Source: RFSX01 sp965248155 (GTDB lineage: Bacteria; Bacteroidota; Bacteroidia; Chitinophagales; Saprospiraceae). From it: a stretch of 64,000 nucleotides of DNA. Below the pieces are notes generated by a model. That model was not told where the DNA came from, searched no databases, and saw only the letters and a program-made list of their open reading frames with translations. Positions 47,353-56,494 of the stretch are shown here, piece by piece. The DNA is taken from positions 1,054,001 to 1,118,000 of the forward strand of contig CBDFIO010000002.1 of assembly GCA_965248155.1 (NCBI GenBank), written 5' to 3'. Numbering within the stretch: position 1 is the stretch's first letter; each line of letters begins with the position of its first letter. A program made the position numbers and the translations under genes.

Positions 47353-48477
47353 CTAGCTCATGATTGAGCTATAATATTCCTTCTCAGAAATCCTTGACCA
47401 GTTTTTAATTTGCTCATGAAATGTATGATAAGAATCATAGACTTTTTTAGATTTAGGATCAGAGGATGTAATCTCACTGATGGTTTCTTTTGTATGAGAT
47501 CGCAATAAATCCAGAACTTCTTTAGGATAGTATTTTATTTCAACATTTTCTTCATCAACCAGTTTTCTGAGATAGTGATTATTCTTAGCATCGAATTCTG
47601 AAAGGACCCACATGTTTGCTCTCAAGGTTGCCGTTTCAATAATAGCCTGCAAATCAGGAGGCATGGATTCAAATTTTTCCTTATTGAAAATTGTTTCAAT
47701 ACTCGCTGAAGTTTCATGCCATCCATTAACGTAATAATAATCCGCAATTTGATAAAATCCCATCAGGTAGTCATGGTAAGGTCCTATCCATTCTGTTGCA
47801 TCTATAACTCCTCGTTCAAGACCTGTATATATCTCCCCTCCGGCCAACAAAACCGGAGCTCCCCCAGCTCTTTCCAGTACTTTACCTCCTAAGCCAGGCA
47901 CTCTCATTTTCAAGCCTTTCAGGTCTGCAATTGAATTAATCTCCTTATTGAACCATCCTCCCATTTGACATCCTGTATTTCCTGATACAAATGGTATTAG
48001 ATTATGATCAGCATATAATTCTCGCCAGAGTTCCATACCTCCGCCGGCTAGTAACCAGGCATTGCATTGTTGTACATTCATTCCAAATGGAACAGCACCA
48101 AAGAATTGTGCCGCTTTTAATTTCCCAGCCCAATAATAAGACACTCCATTTCCGATATCGGCAGCTCCATCTTTTACGGCATCAAAGCATTCCAAAGCCG
48201 GAACAAGTTCTCCACCTCCATAGACTTTTATTTCAATTCTACCTGCGGACATTTTATAAACCCACTCTGCAAAAAGATTGCATGCTTCACCAAGTACAGG
48301 AAAGTTTGGTGGCCATGTGGTTACCATTTTAAGTTCATACTTTTCAGCAGACATTAATCCTGATGGAATGTGTTTCTGAGAATATCCACTTCCCGAAAGG
48401 GCTTTAATTATAAAAGGAAGACTGAGTGTTCCCGCTGCCAATCCTTTAAAAAAACGTTTTCTGGATAATTTTGCCAT
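47353..48477 (-). CDS. dctP: TRAP transporter solute-binding protein DctP
   Basis: A 374-residue protein taken from ATG 48477; an upstream in-frame extension to 48543 is not protein-like. The N-terminus SRKRFFKGLAAGTLSLPF resembles a Tat export signal (variant of S-R-R-x-F-L-K). The binding fold is clear in MVTTWPPNFPVLGEACNLFAEWV, GGGELVPALECFDAVKDGAADIG, KGLKMRVPGLGGKVLERAGG and GVIDATEWIGPYHD. This version resembles the TakP-like group for 2-oxo acids; the substrate remains inference. It is convergent with dctM (3 bases apart), not in the usual dctPQM order. Confidence 0.9.
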   Translation of the reverse strand: MAKLSRKRFFKGLAAGTLSLPFIIKALSGSGYSQKHIPSGLMSAEKYELKMVTTWPPNFPVLGEACNLFAEWVYKMSAGRIEIKVYGGGELVPALECFDAVKDGAADIGNGVSYYWAGKLKAAQFFGAVPFGMNVQQCNAWLLAGGGMELWRELYADHNLIPFVSGNTGCQMGGWFNKEINSIADLKGLKMRVPGLGGKVLERAGGAPVLLAGGEIYTGLERGVIDATEWIGPYHDYLMGFYQIADYYYVNGWHETSASIETIFNKEKFESMPPDLQAIIETATLRANMWVLSEFDAKNNHYLRKLVDEENVEIKYYPKEVLDLLRSHTKETISEITSSDPKSKKVYDSYHTFHEQIKNWSRISEKEYYSSIMS

Positions 48478-48560
48478 AATTGTACTTAATAAGACTACAA
48501 TTTGACTAGATAAATTAAGAAAATAGAATAATTTCAAGTCCAATTAGCCAGATACGGATT

Positions 48561-51386
48561 ATGAAACACTTAGTTTTCCTGATTTTCCTTGTTTTTCAAC
48601 TCAATATGTTTGGGCAAAGTGATAATTTCTGTGGCAGTACAATGCAGGCTCATCAGCATATGGAAGAAATAAATCCAGAGTACAAAAAGCATGTGGAACA
48701 GTGGAGAAAGAAGATTATTCCAATTATAGAAGCGAGAAGAACTAACAAAAATCCAGATTGTTCCAATGGACCAATAGTCGTACCTATGGCTGTACATTTT
48801 GACAGTGGTATTGTCCCGGCTGCGCAAGAAGCTTGTGTCATCACTGCTGTTGAAGATCAAATAGATGAATTGAATGCGGAATTGGCGGGCATGGATGCAG
48901 ATGCTGGAACAATAAACAATTTTACATCTTGTTTTGGGGCTAATATTTTAGGAGAAGCATGTCTTGAATTCTGTCTTGCTACTTTTGATCATCCAGCTGG
49001 ATATGGATTAGTCGATGGTGATTTTGCAATCACATTTGGACAGGTAAGTTTTGCAATTCCTGCAGGTAATTTTACGCCTGTTAATTCAGATTGGGATGAA
49101 TATATGAATATCTATGTAGATGCTCTGGCTGGCGGTTTGCTTGGAGTTTCAAATGGGATACCCGGACAATTTAATGGTGACGGTGTCCTTGTAGATCATT
49201 GTGTTTTCGGGACGGGTGCAATAAGTTGTCCCGGAGTTCCTCTGACCGGTTCCGCAGGTTGTTTTCCTGCTTATGATGAAGGTGAAACTGTAGCACACGA
49301 GATTGGACATTATTTTGGGCTTTACCATATCTGGGGAGATAATTTTCATTGTAATGGCTCGCAGGATATGATTGCTGACACGCCTGATATGGATGATAAT
49401 TACAGCGGCTACGTGGCTTGTGCCTCTCATTTGGCGTGCTCTGATCTACCACTTTCCTGTGGTTCTGAAGATATGTATATGAATTTTATGTCTTATGCAG
49501 GTGACGCCTGTATGTATATGTTTACTTCAGATCAAAGTGATGTTATGAATGCGACTGCAGTCGCTGAAGGCTTTGGTACCACCTCAATAAAATGTGATGT
49601 TACAATCCCAGTTGCAGATTTTTCACCTGATGGAAATATTACTTTATGTTCAGATCTCTGTATTGCCTATATCGATCTATCCACGAATACACCCACAGAG
49701 TGGGACTGGGATTTTAATGTAATAAGTGGAAATCTTACCTTGGATTCAATGACATCTGTAATTCAAAACCCAGTTGTTTGTGTATTGACAGGTACGGGTG
49801 GGACTATCTCAACAACTCTAATTGCAAGTAATACCGGAGGTTCTGATACAATAACAAAAAATCAAGTTATAACAATTCAAAGTGCTCAAACCTGGTATTT
49901 AGACAATGATGGAGATATGTTTGGTGACAACAACAATTCCCTTGTCGATTGCAATCAACCCAGCGGATATGTGTTAAATAATACTGATTGTGATGATAAT
50001 GATGCCAACAACTATCCCGGGAATGCAGAAATCTGTGATGGTCAAGACAATGATTGCGATGGACTTGTAGACGATAATGATCCTAATGCTATCCTCAATA
50101 CCTGGTACCAAGATATGGACGGAGATATGTTTGGGAATGAACTTGTCCCTGCTATGGCTTGTGATTCTCCTTTTGGCTATGTTGCTGACGACACAGACTG
50201 CGACGACAACAACGCAGATAATTACCCGGGCAACACAGAAATATGCGATGGTCAGGATAATGATTGTGATGGATTGATCGACGACCAGGATGGAGATCTG
50301 GTTGCCAATACGTATTATTTCGATAATGACATGGATAATTTCGGTGATCCAAATAATACAATTGAGTCTTGTACTATTCCAAGCGGGTATGTCATTGACA
50401 ATACAGATTGTGATGATAATGATGCCATTAACTATCCCGGGAATACAGAAGTGTGTGATGATTCGGATAACAATTGTGATGGTATGATCGATGAGGGTGT
50501 TACTACTACTTATTACAAAGACAACGATATGGATGGTTTTGGTGATAACAATAACAACATTGAAGCCTGTAGTCTACCAAGTGGTTATGTTACTGACAAT
50601 ACCGATTGTGATGATAGTGATGGCAACAATTACCCGGGTAATACAGAAGTGTGCGATGGCTTTGATAATAATTGTGATACGCAAGTAGATGAAGGTGTTA
50701 CAAGCACTTTCTATGCTGATACCGATAGTGATGGTTTTGGTGATAACAATAATCAAACCGAAGCCTGTAGTGCACCATCCGGATATGTTATTGACAATAC
50801 GGACTGCGATGACTCAGATAGCAATAATTATCCAGGCAATACTGAAATCTGTGGTGATAATTCTGATAATGATTGCGATGGATTAATTGATGAAGATTGT
50901 AATCCCGTCGATTGCGATGGTGACAGCCTTATTATTAACACAATTACTATGGATAGTTCTCATGCCCAGGATTATATTCTTTCTGATGCCACAATATTGA
51001 CAGGAGAGAACATACTTTTTACGGCAGGTTTAGACATGGATTTGATTGGTGAATTTGAAGTGGAATTGGGTGCTACATTTGAAGCAAAAATTATCAGTTG
51101 CATCGTATTAATGAGAATTGCAAATCAGCCTTTAGATGAAGATTTCATGAATTTATCCAAATTGGAAAGTCTGATACAATCCAAATTGCTGGATGACAAT
51201 GAAAAGATAAAACTGAGCATCATTAATCTTCATAATGAAAAAGTCTTCAAGACTGCTATAACGAAAGAACATTTTTCAAAACGTGTTTTAAATAAGTTTA
51301 CCCAATTAAAAGATGGTGTTTATCTAATAAGCTTGCAAAAAGAATCATGTGAGTTAGACTTTATTAAAGTCTTTTGGATGAATTGA
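48561..51386 (+). CDS. Secreted M43-like metalloprotease with MopE-type repeats
   Basis: A 941-residue protein with signal peptide. Residues 246-256 form the zinc site HEIGHYFGLYH, with the Met-turn in NFMSYAGDACMYMF, matching M43 (pappalysin-like) peptidases. A PKD-like domain (FSPDGNITLCSDLCIAYIDLSTN, reported by its position near residues 355-440) follows. Then come five Asp/Asn/Cys-rich MopE-type repeats (residues about 445-780, core NTDCDDNDANNYPGN, CDGQDNDCDG) that probably bind Ca2+ or other metal. The last 80 residues (KDGVYLISLQKE) look like a degenerate type A sorting domain. The 3' end overlaps hemB by 23 bases. Confidence 0.87.
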   Translation: MKHLVFLIFLVFQLNMFGQSDNFCGSTMQAHQHMEEINPEYKKHVEQWRKKIIPIIEARRTNKNPDCSNGPIVVPMAVHFDSGIVPAAQEACVITAVEDQIDELNAELAGMDADAGTINNFTSCFGANILGEACLEFCLATFDHPAGYGLVDGDFAITFGQVSFAIPAGNFTPVNSDWDEYMNIYVDALAGGLLGVSNGIPGQFNGDGVLVDHCVFGTGAISCPGVPLTGSAGCFPAYDEGETVAHEIGHYFGLYHIWGDNFHCNGSQDMIADTPDMDDNYSGYVACASHLACSDLPLSCGSEDMYMNFMSYAGDACMYMFTSDQSDVMNATAVAEGFGTTSIKCDVTIPVADFSPDGNITLCSDLCIAYIDLSTNTPTEWDWDFNVISGNLTLDSMTSVIQNPVVCVLTGTGGTISTTLIASNTGGSDTITKNQVITIQSAQTWYLDNDGDMFGDNNNSLVDCNQPSGYVLNNTDCDDNDANNYPGNAEICDGQDNDCDGLVDDNDPNAILNTWYQDMDGDMFGNELVPAMACDSPFGYVADDTDCDDNNADNYPGNTEICDGQDNDCDGLIDDQDGDLVANTYYFDNDMDNFGDPNNTIESCTIPSGYVIDNTDCDDNDAINYPGNTEVCDDSDNNCDGMIDEGVTTTYYKDNDMDGFGDNNNNIEACSLPSGYVTDNTDCDDSDGNNYPGNTEVCDGFDNNCDTQVDEGVTSTFYADTDSDGFGDNNNQTEACSAPSGYVIDNTDCDDSDSNNYPGNTEICGDNSDNDCDGLIDEDCNPVDCDGDSLIINTITMDSSHAQDYILSDATILTGENILFTAGLDMDLIGEFEVELGATFEAKIISCIVLMRIANQPLDEDFMNLSKLESLIQSKLLDDNEKIKLSIINLHNEKVFKTAITKEHFSKRVLNKFTQLKDGVYLISLQKESCELDFIKVFWMN
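49893..50900 (+). repeat. Five tandem repeats of 198-210 bp encoding MopE-type domains
   Basis: Units start at about 49893, 50103, 50313, 50511 and 50709. The first three are 210 bases, the later ones 198, all in frame. Each encodes an aromatic start (WY/YY/FY), D-x-D-x-D-x-FG, SGYV, NTDCDD, NYPGN and CDxxDNDCDG. Nucleotide identity between units is high in the NTDCDD and NYPGN parts. Confidence 0.9.
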
Positions 51387-52365
51387 TTTTCATTTTGAGA
51401 AAGTCCTTCGCAAAATAAGTAATTATTAAATCTGCTCCCGCACGTTTTATCGATAGAAGAGTTTCAGGCATAACTATATTATAATCCAACCATCCATTTT
51501 TGCATGCAGCTAACAACATTGCACATTCTCCGCTTACATGGTAAGCTACAATAGCTTGCATCGCTTCTTCTTTTAATAATCTTATCACATCAAGATAGTG
51601 AACCGCAGGTTTGACCATTAAAAAGTCAGCTCCTTCCAAGATGTCGAGTTCTGCTTCTAAAAGAGCCTCACGGGAATTGGCCGGATCCATTTGGTAAGTT
51701 TTCTTATCCTTTGGAATCTCCTCATTATCTACCGGAGCCGAACCTAATGCATCTCTAAATGGCCCATAAAATCCACTTGCATATTTGGCAGTATAGGACA
51801 TAATGGAAACATCTTCAAATCCTTCTTCATCAAGAGCTATCCTTATCGCTTCTACTCTGCCATCCATCATATCAGACGGTCCAACAATATCAAATCCAGC
51901 TCTGGCTTGTTCGACTGCCATCCTGGCTAAGACTCCAAGTGTACTATCATTATCAATTTTACCTTGTTCAACTATACCATCATGCCCATCTATATTATAG
52001 GGGTCTAGTGCTACATCACTTATCAAAGTAATGTCAGGAAATTTAGACTTTATGATTGTACATGCTTTCAGATAAAAATTATCAGGATTGTAAGCAAATG
52101 TCCCTGTCTTATCTTTGAATTTATCATCAACTTTTGGGAACAGAATAAAACTATGCAGTCCACATTCAATACATGATGCAATCTCTACCAATAATGTATC
52201 CAGCGAATATCTTGAAGCAATGGGCAGTGAACTAATAACTTCTGATACGCCTTCTCCATCACACAGAAACAATGGCATGATTAGATCATCATTAGAAATT
52301 TGATTTTCTCTTCCCATTCTTCGAATGGATTCTGATTTTCTATTCCTTCTTGGTCTGTGTAACAT
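51364..52365 (-). CDS. hemB: Porphobilinogen synthase (delta-aminolevulinate dehydratase)
   Basis: A 333-residue enzyme joining two 5-aminolevulinate molecules into porphobilinogen in tetrapyrrole synthesis. Catalytic lysines lie in SYTAKYASGFYGPFRDA and FLMVKPAVHYLD; other marks are DIVGPSDMMDGRV and LIMPLFLCDGEG. The metal segment LISDVALDPYNIDGHDGI lacks the Cys cluster of zinc-type enzymes, so a Mg-type enzyme is likely. It ends the run HemJ / SRPBCC / DUF6702 / YidD / HemB, 2 bases after yidD. Its 3' end overlaps the convergent M43 gene by 23 bases. Confidence 0.97.
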   Translation of the reverse strand: MLHRPRRNRKSESIRRMGRENQISNDDLIMPLFLCDGEGVSEVISSLPIASRYSLDTLLVEIASCIECGLHSFILFPKVDDKFKDKTGTFAYNPDNFYLKACTIIKSKFPDITLISDVALDPYNIDGHDGIVEQGKIDNDSTLGVLARMAVEQARAGFDIVGPSDMMDGRVEAIRIALDEEGFEDVSIMSYTAKYASGFYGPFRDALGSAPVDNEEIPKDKKTYQMDPANSREALLEAELDILEGADFLMVKPAVHYLDVIRLLKEEAMQAIVAYHVSGECAMLLAACKNGWLDYNIVMPETLLSIKRAGADLIITYFAKDFLKMKINSSKRL

Positions 52366-52367
52366 TT

Positions 52368-52601
52368 CTATTCTTCTTTTTTGGGAACGGGGTCATGGCC
52401 AAAACCACCCCATGGGTGACATCTGAATATTCTCCTTATTCCTAGGTAAAAGCCTTTAAAAAACCCCCATTCATTTAATGATTGAATCATATAGTGAGAA
52501 CACGTAGGTTGAAAACGACAGGTTGGCCCCAATAAAGGCGATATAAGTTTTTGGTAAACTTTCACAATGATTATCAGCAGATAACTTAGTGGGTTTTTCA
52601 A
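52368..52601 (-). CDS. yidD: Membrane protein insertion efficiency factor YidD
   Basis: A 77-residue protein with the conserved family core: VYQKLISPLLGPTCRFQPTCSHYMIQSL and GIRRIFRCHPWGGFGHDPVP, including the two Cys pairs. It aids YidC-dependent insertion of membrane proteins. The TTG start overlaps the stop of the DUF6702 gene by four bases (TTGA), supporting coupled translation. HemB follows two bases on. Confidence 0.95.
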   Translation of the reverse strand: MKNPLSYLLIIIVKVYQKLISPLLGPTCRFQPTCSHYMIQSLNEWGFFKGFYLGIRRIFRCHPWGGFGHDPVPKKEE

Positions 52602-53098
52602 ATCTCAATATTTTTAAATCTGTCCTTCCTATCTAAAATGTGAAAGGCCTTAAGTTTGTTGTCTACTTTAAGATTTATAATATTTTGCTGGTCATCAAAA
52701 GTTTCTAATAGTATCCGATTTTCTATACGGCAATTTTTAAAAGGTTTTAAGTCACTACCCTCAAGGTATATCCATATTCCAGATAGATCATCGCTCATTT
52801 CACGCCCAAGATATTGAGGGATCATCCTTTCACCATCGAGATTAATTAATAGCTGTTCCAACAAATAATTGTTGATTAATGAATCAGATGCTTCTGCCTC
52901 ATTCTTTGAAAATAATTTCAATTCAACACTCGTATTATCTGAAATCGCCAATTCTAAGTCGTCAATAAAAATATGGACAGTCATTTGTATAGAATTCTGT
53001 TGTGTTTTATAATGAAAATCGGATTTACTCATATGGAAATCATGTGCTGTAGGATTCAGCGCATTTAACATAAATAATATGAGAACCAGGTAATTCAT
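52598..53098 (-). CDS. DUF6702 family exported protein
   Basis: A 166-residue protein with a signal peptide (YLVLILFMLNALNPTAHDFH). It fits DUF6702: HDFHMSKSDFHYKTQQNSIQMTVHIFIDDLE, a short Asp-rich loop and an ending in a beta-strand set. No function is established for this family, though it often neighbours HemJ, HupE-like or M1 peptidase genes in Bacteroidota. It is translationally coupled with yidD. Confidence 0.7.
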   Translation of the reverse strand: MNYLVLILFMLNALNPTAHDFHMSKSDFHYKTQQNSIQMTVHIFIDDLELAISDNTSVELKLFSKNEAEASDSLINNYLLEQLLINLDGERMIPQYLGREMSDDLSGIWIYLEGSDLKPFKNCRIENRILLETFDDQQNIINLKVDNKLKAFHILDRKDRFKNIEI

Positions 53099-53112
53099 TA
53101 AAGCCAGAAATA

Positions 53113-54132
53113 TTAATTTTCAGAGATATAATAACTGATTTTCGTTAACCATTTTGAGGGATCCTTTTCGACTCCCGGGTCTGTGACATACTCTTCAATT
53201 ACAGGTACTTTTTTGAATAAACCATAATCTTTCAAATAGTCAGACATTGCAGTATGTGCTTCTGTAGTTCCTGAATAGTCCCCATAAAAATTGATTTGCA
53301 GAGCTCTTCCGGATTCAAGTGTTAATAATTGGGCGCCCTCTACATTTTTTGCTTCGGAAATCGGTATAGCAGCAGCCATATCAATCAAGTCAGAGTTATT
53401 ATCGGGACTAAAAAATAAGCCGCTCGGCATACCTTCCATTTGAAGGTTTCCATTTTGGACTTTCATGAACAAGGCTCCAAGATTGGTTGCGTAAAATTGT
53501 TGAATGTTTTCAAGTTTGACTTCTTGCCGATTAATTAAATAATGCTTTTTATCTAGTATGAGTTCGTTAATCTTATGGCCACGATATACCTTGTCCTTAG
53601 CACGTAATTCTGCAATACTTTTCAATTTGGCCAAGCCATTTTTATATGTTTTTTTGAAGCCAGCTTTCATTAAAACATTAAATGGTCTGAATGGAAAAGC
53701 TGTATCTCCTCCTTCAAAAGTCCAGCTGACTGTTGTCTTATTATCTGATTCTTCAAAATTCCACTGACCAAATGAAATGGCATCCCAACCGTTAAAGTCA
53801 ATCCTCGTTCTTAAAGATTCACCTTGCACCGACTCAACAATTTCTCTAACACCTTCACCTACATCCTTATTTCCTTTCCAGGTAAATTTTGCGCCTTTCC
53901 CTTCAACACTTCCTGAATAATTCACATAAGCTTCAGGGTCTATATCATTCATTGGAGACCAAAGCTCCTATTTGTGAAAATCATTCACCATATTAAAGAC
54001 CATACCTGCCGGAGCATCGATAGTTTCAGTAGCCTTAAAATTCAAGTTCTTAGGCGATAAAGCCATAAAAGCGATAATCAAAACCATTATCCCAATAAGG
54101 AAGAAAATAATGAATCGTAATAATTTCTTCAT
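53113..54132 (-). pseudogene. SRPBCC plus GyrI-like domain protein, interrupted by an in-frame TAG
   Basis: From ATG 54132 the chain begins MKKLLRFIIFFLIGIMVLI (membrane anchor), ATETIDAPAGMVFNMVNDFHK, then a TAG at 53968-53970, then in the same frame ELWSPMNDIDPEAYVNYSG. Family members read NDF-x-K-W-x-x-WSPW at this place, so TAG replaces the Trp codon TGG. The remainder is the rest of an SRPBCC (START-like) domain, then a GyrI/AraC-effector-like domain (VPVIEEYVTDPGVEKDPSKW). Downstream half is fully open. It is a single G-to-A change or a base-call error. TAG ends other genes here, so recoding is unlikely. Confidence 0.82.
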
Positions 54133-54139
54133 TTTGTGT

Positions 54140-54682
54140 TCAAGTTTTTGTCCTTTGTTTTTTGTAGGCCTTTGCAATTAAGAATAACAAAATTGCTAAG
54201 ACTAAAATTCCCGCAAAGGTATATCCAAAATTTAATAAATTCTTGAAGACAGCCAGTAACACAATAGCGACTAAAAACAAGGTTGGGATTTCATTGAATA
54301 GGCGAAATTTAAAAGATGACATCACCAAATTGCCCTCTTTCAATTTAAAAATAATTTTTTTACAATAAACATGGTATATGGTCAATAAAATCACCAAGCC
54401 TATTTTAAAATGCAGCCATATATTTGCTTTATACCACTCCCAGCCATTAAAGTGTATCAACACCAATCCAAAAATCCATGTCAACATCATGGCTGGATTG
54501 CAAATTATCTTGTATAAGCGATATTGCATTATATGATATTGCTTTTGCAATACTTCCTTTTCAAGGGCGTCTTTATCATTGGCTTCAGTATGATATACGA
54601 ATAAACGAACCAAATAAAATAAGCCTGCAAACCACGCTACTATAGAAATTATATGTAGTGATTTGATCAATAAGTACTCCAT
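54140..54682 (-). CDS. hemJ: Protoporphyrinogen oxidase HemJ (CopD-like)
   Basis: A 180-residue membrane protein with four to five helices. HemJ marks: KSLHIISIVAWFAGLFYLVRLFVYH (conserved His and Arg) and IWLHFKIGLVILLTIYH, then FRLFNEIPTLFLVAIV. It oxidises protoporphyrinogen IX to protoporphyrin IX late in heme synthesis, using quinone. It starts the run that ends with HemB. The gene ends 7 bases before the SRPBCC start. The next gene upstream (PorP/OmpA fusion) lies 36 bases away on the same strand. Confidence 0.9.
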   Translation of the reverse strand: MEYLLIKSLHIISIVAWFAGLFYLVRLFVYHTEANDKDALEKEVLQKQYHIMQYRLYKIICNPAMMLTWIFGLVLIHFNGWEWYKANIWLHFKIGLVILLTIYHVYCKKIIFKLKEGNLVMSSFKFRLFNEIPTLFLVAIVLLAVFKNLLNFGYTFAGILVLAILLFLIAKAYKKQRTKT

Positions 54683-54718
54683 AAATCTAATCTATTTTAT
54701 ACTCAAGTTAAATTAAGA

Positions 54719-56491
54719 TTAATCATTTTTCTTCTTTGTGAGTCTGTATTTCGCTGAAGTCGGTCCAGCAATAATTTTAAATTCAGTCCTTCTGTTCTTA
54801 CGATGTAATTCTTCAGAGCAAGGAACTCCATTTTCGCAATGATTAATAAGTTGAGTTTCTCCATATCCCTTTTCTACAATTCGATTAGAGTCTATACCTT
54901 TCCGGACCAACCAGTTTTTCGCGGATAAGGCGCGTCTATAAGAAAGTTCAATATTATAGTCGTCAGTTCCTCTGACGTCGGTATGCGATGACAGTTCAAT
55001 AACCATTTCCGGATAAGTGGATAGTAAATCATACACCTGAGTCAATTGTTCTTCTGATATCAGCAAAATGTTATCCTTATCGAAATCATAAAATATTTTG
55101 TCAAGCAAGAATGGTTCTTTCATATAGATCACAACTTCTTCAATAATTTCAGGAGTTTCTACAATAACTTCCTCTTCAATTTCTTCTTTAGGAATCAATT
55201 TGAATTCTCTTTCCATATCTAATGATGGATCATACTCTCCAGGCACAAAACGAATGGTATCTCTCTCAAAATCAGGAGAGTCAAGAATAAAGTAATAAGG
55301 CTCGTCAAGATCTATTTTATATTCAAATGGCCATTTCGTCTTGATCGTATCAATGATAGGATCCTGGCCTTCTATTATAATGATTTCAAATTCTCGATTG
55401 AGACCTTCTTCCGGTATACTGATAAATATTTCTGAAGGTATTTCAATAATTTCTTCTATAAGTATTTCTTCTATAAGTATTTCTTCTATAAGTATTTCTT
55501 CTATAGGAACAGGGGCTTCATTCTCAGGTCTGTAGTGAGCATATTTTAATCCAAATTCCAGTGCCGCTACAGAGCCAGAAGCTTCTCTCAAGCCCGAAGT
55601 ATTTGTATCATATGCAAATCCAAATTCCCATGCGTTATATTCAACTGCAAGTAAGAATTGCAATGCATCTTCGACCCGCCATCCCAGGCCTAACTTAAAA
55701 GTGAAAGGTGATTTCGAAGACAACTTATAATGAACTCTCGATTGAACTTGTGTTGAATTAAAAACCCGACTTCGTTGATGTTGAACTCGTGGTTCTAAAC
55801 TTAACAAATTAGAAATTTTGTATTTCACATCAAAAAAGATGTTGTAACGCAAATCATATTTGTCTATACGTTCCTTGTCATTTTCAGCTATTCCATGATT
55901 GAAATGATGCATGCTTAATCCGGTTTGCAATTCCGCCTTCTCGCCTAAAGCTCTAGAATAAGCGACACCTAGATTAAGATCTGGGTAATTATAATCTTGA
56001 TTTATCAGCGTTTCTGTACGTACACCATTCTGAAGTTCCTCTTCCAAAACAAATGCATTCAAATCTCCATATCTTCTCTGAATAAGCTTTCCCTGGACTC
56101 CTATTGAGAAAAGGTTTTTTTCATTAAAAAGAGGAAAGTGATATGCTGTATTTATTCCTATTTGAGATGTATGTAAAGATCCATCTCCGGCCTTATCGTC
56201 TATGAAGATTGCTGAAACTCCGAGCTTAGATTCATTAAAAATTGAAAATCTTGAGTCGATATATGCAGCTGTTGATCTATATTCATTTGGGGTAACCGTA
56301 AAAGCCTGATCTCTAAAAAGTAATCCAGAGGCCATATCACCTTTATTGATCTGACCCCCTAAAGCTGGATTTTGAAAAAAAGGAATCCATTGATATTGCG
56401 TGAAATGAATATCATCCTGACCCTGCATTAATATTGTAGAGTTAATAAATACGAGTAAAAACAAATATGTTTTGAAGTGCTTCAATTCCAA
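54719..56491 (-). CDS. PorP/SprF-OmpA fusion protein (T9SS-associated)
   Basis: A 590-residue protein from a TTG start. Signal peptide, then PorP/SprF domain (DIHFTQYQWIPFFQNPALGG, AYHFPLFNEKNLFSIGVQGKLIQRRYG by its start) to about residue 310. A repeat linker ILIEE x3-4 (residues about 329-347) follows, then a linker domain with FISIPEEGLN, and an OmpA C-terminal peptidoglycan-binding domain (residues about 465-580: FYDFDKDNI, LSSHTDVRGTDDYN, RALSAKNWLV, KNRRTEFKI). SprF/PorP proteins serve export of CHU_C cargo; the gene lies 3 bases downstream of a giant CHU_C gene. The OmpA domain would anchor it to the wall. Confidence 0.88.
   Translation of the reverse strand: MELKHFKTYLFLLVFINSTILMQGQDDIHFTQYQWIPFFQNPALGGQINKGDMASGLLFRDQAFTVTPNEYRSTAAYIDSRFSIFNESKLGVSAIFIDDKAGDGSLHTSQIGINTAYHFPLFNEKNLFSIGVQGKLIQRRYGDLNAFVLEEELQNGVRTETLINQDYNYPDLNLGVAYSRALGEKAELQTGLSMHHFNHGIAENDKERIDKYDLRYNIFFDVKYKISNLLSLEPRVQHQRSRVFNSTQVQSRVHYKLSSKSPFTFKLGLGWRVEDALQFLLAVEYNAWEFGFAYDTNTSGLREASGSVAALEFGLKYAHYRPENEAPVPIEEILIEEILIEEILIEEIIEIPSEIFISIPEEGLNREFEIIIIEGQDPIIDTIKTKWPFEYKIDLDEPYYFILDSPDFERDTIRFVPGEYDPSLDMEREFKLIPKEEIEEEVIVETPEIIEEVVIYMKEPFLLDKIFYDFDKDNILLISEEQLTQVYDLLSTYPEMVIELSSHTDVRGTDDYNIELSYRRALSAKNWLVRKGIDSNRIVEKGYGETQLINHCENGVPCSEELHRKNRRTEFKIIAGPTSAKYRLTKKKND
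55451..55505 (-). repeat. In-frame 15-bp tandem repeat, three copies plus a partial
   Basis: TTCTTCTATAAGTAT (plus strand) occurs at 55451, 55466 and 55481, with a partial copy at 55496-55505. On the coding strand each copy encodes five residues of the ILIEE repeat. Gain or loss keeps the frame and only changes linker length. Confidence 0.95.
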
Positions 56492-56494
56492 ATA

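Noticed and set aside
50077..50886. Several repeated open frames on both strands in the M43 repeat region
   Set aside because: They come from the repetitive Asp/Asn codons of the real gene and look low-complexity.
53968..53970. TAG recoded as Trp or another residue
   Set aside because: TAG ends several other genes here (for example at 46046-46048), so a code change is unlikely.
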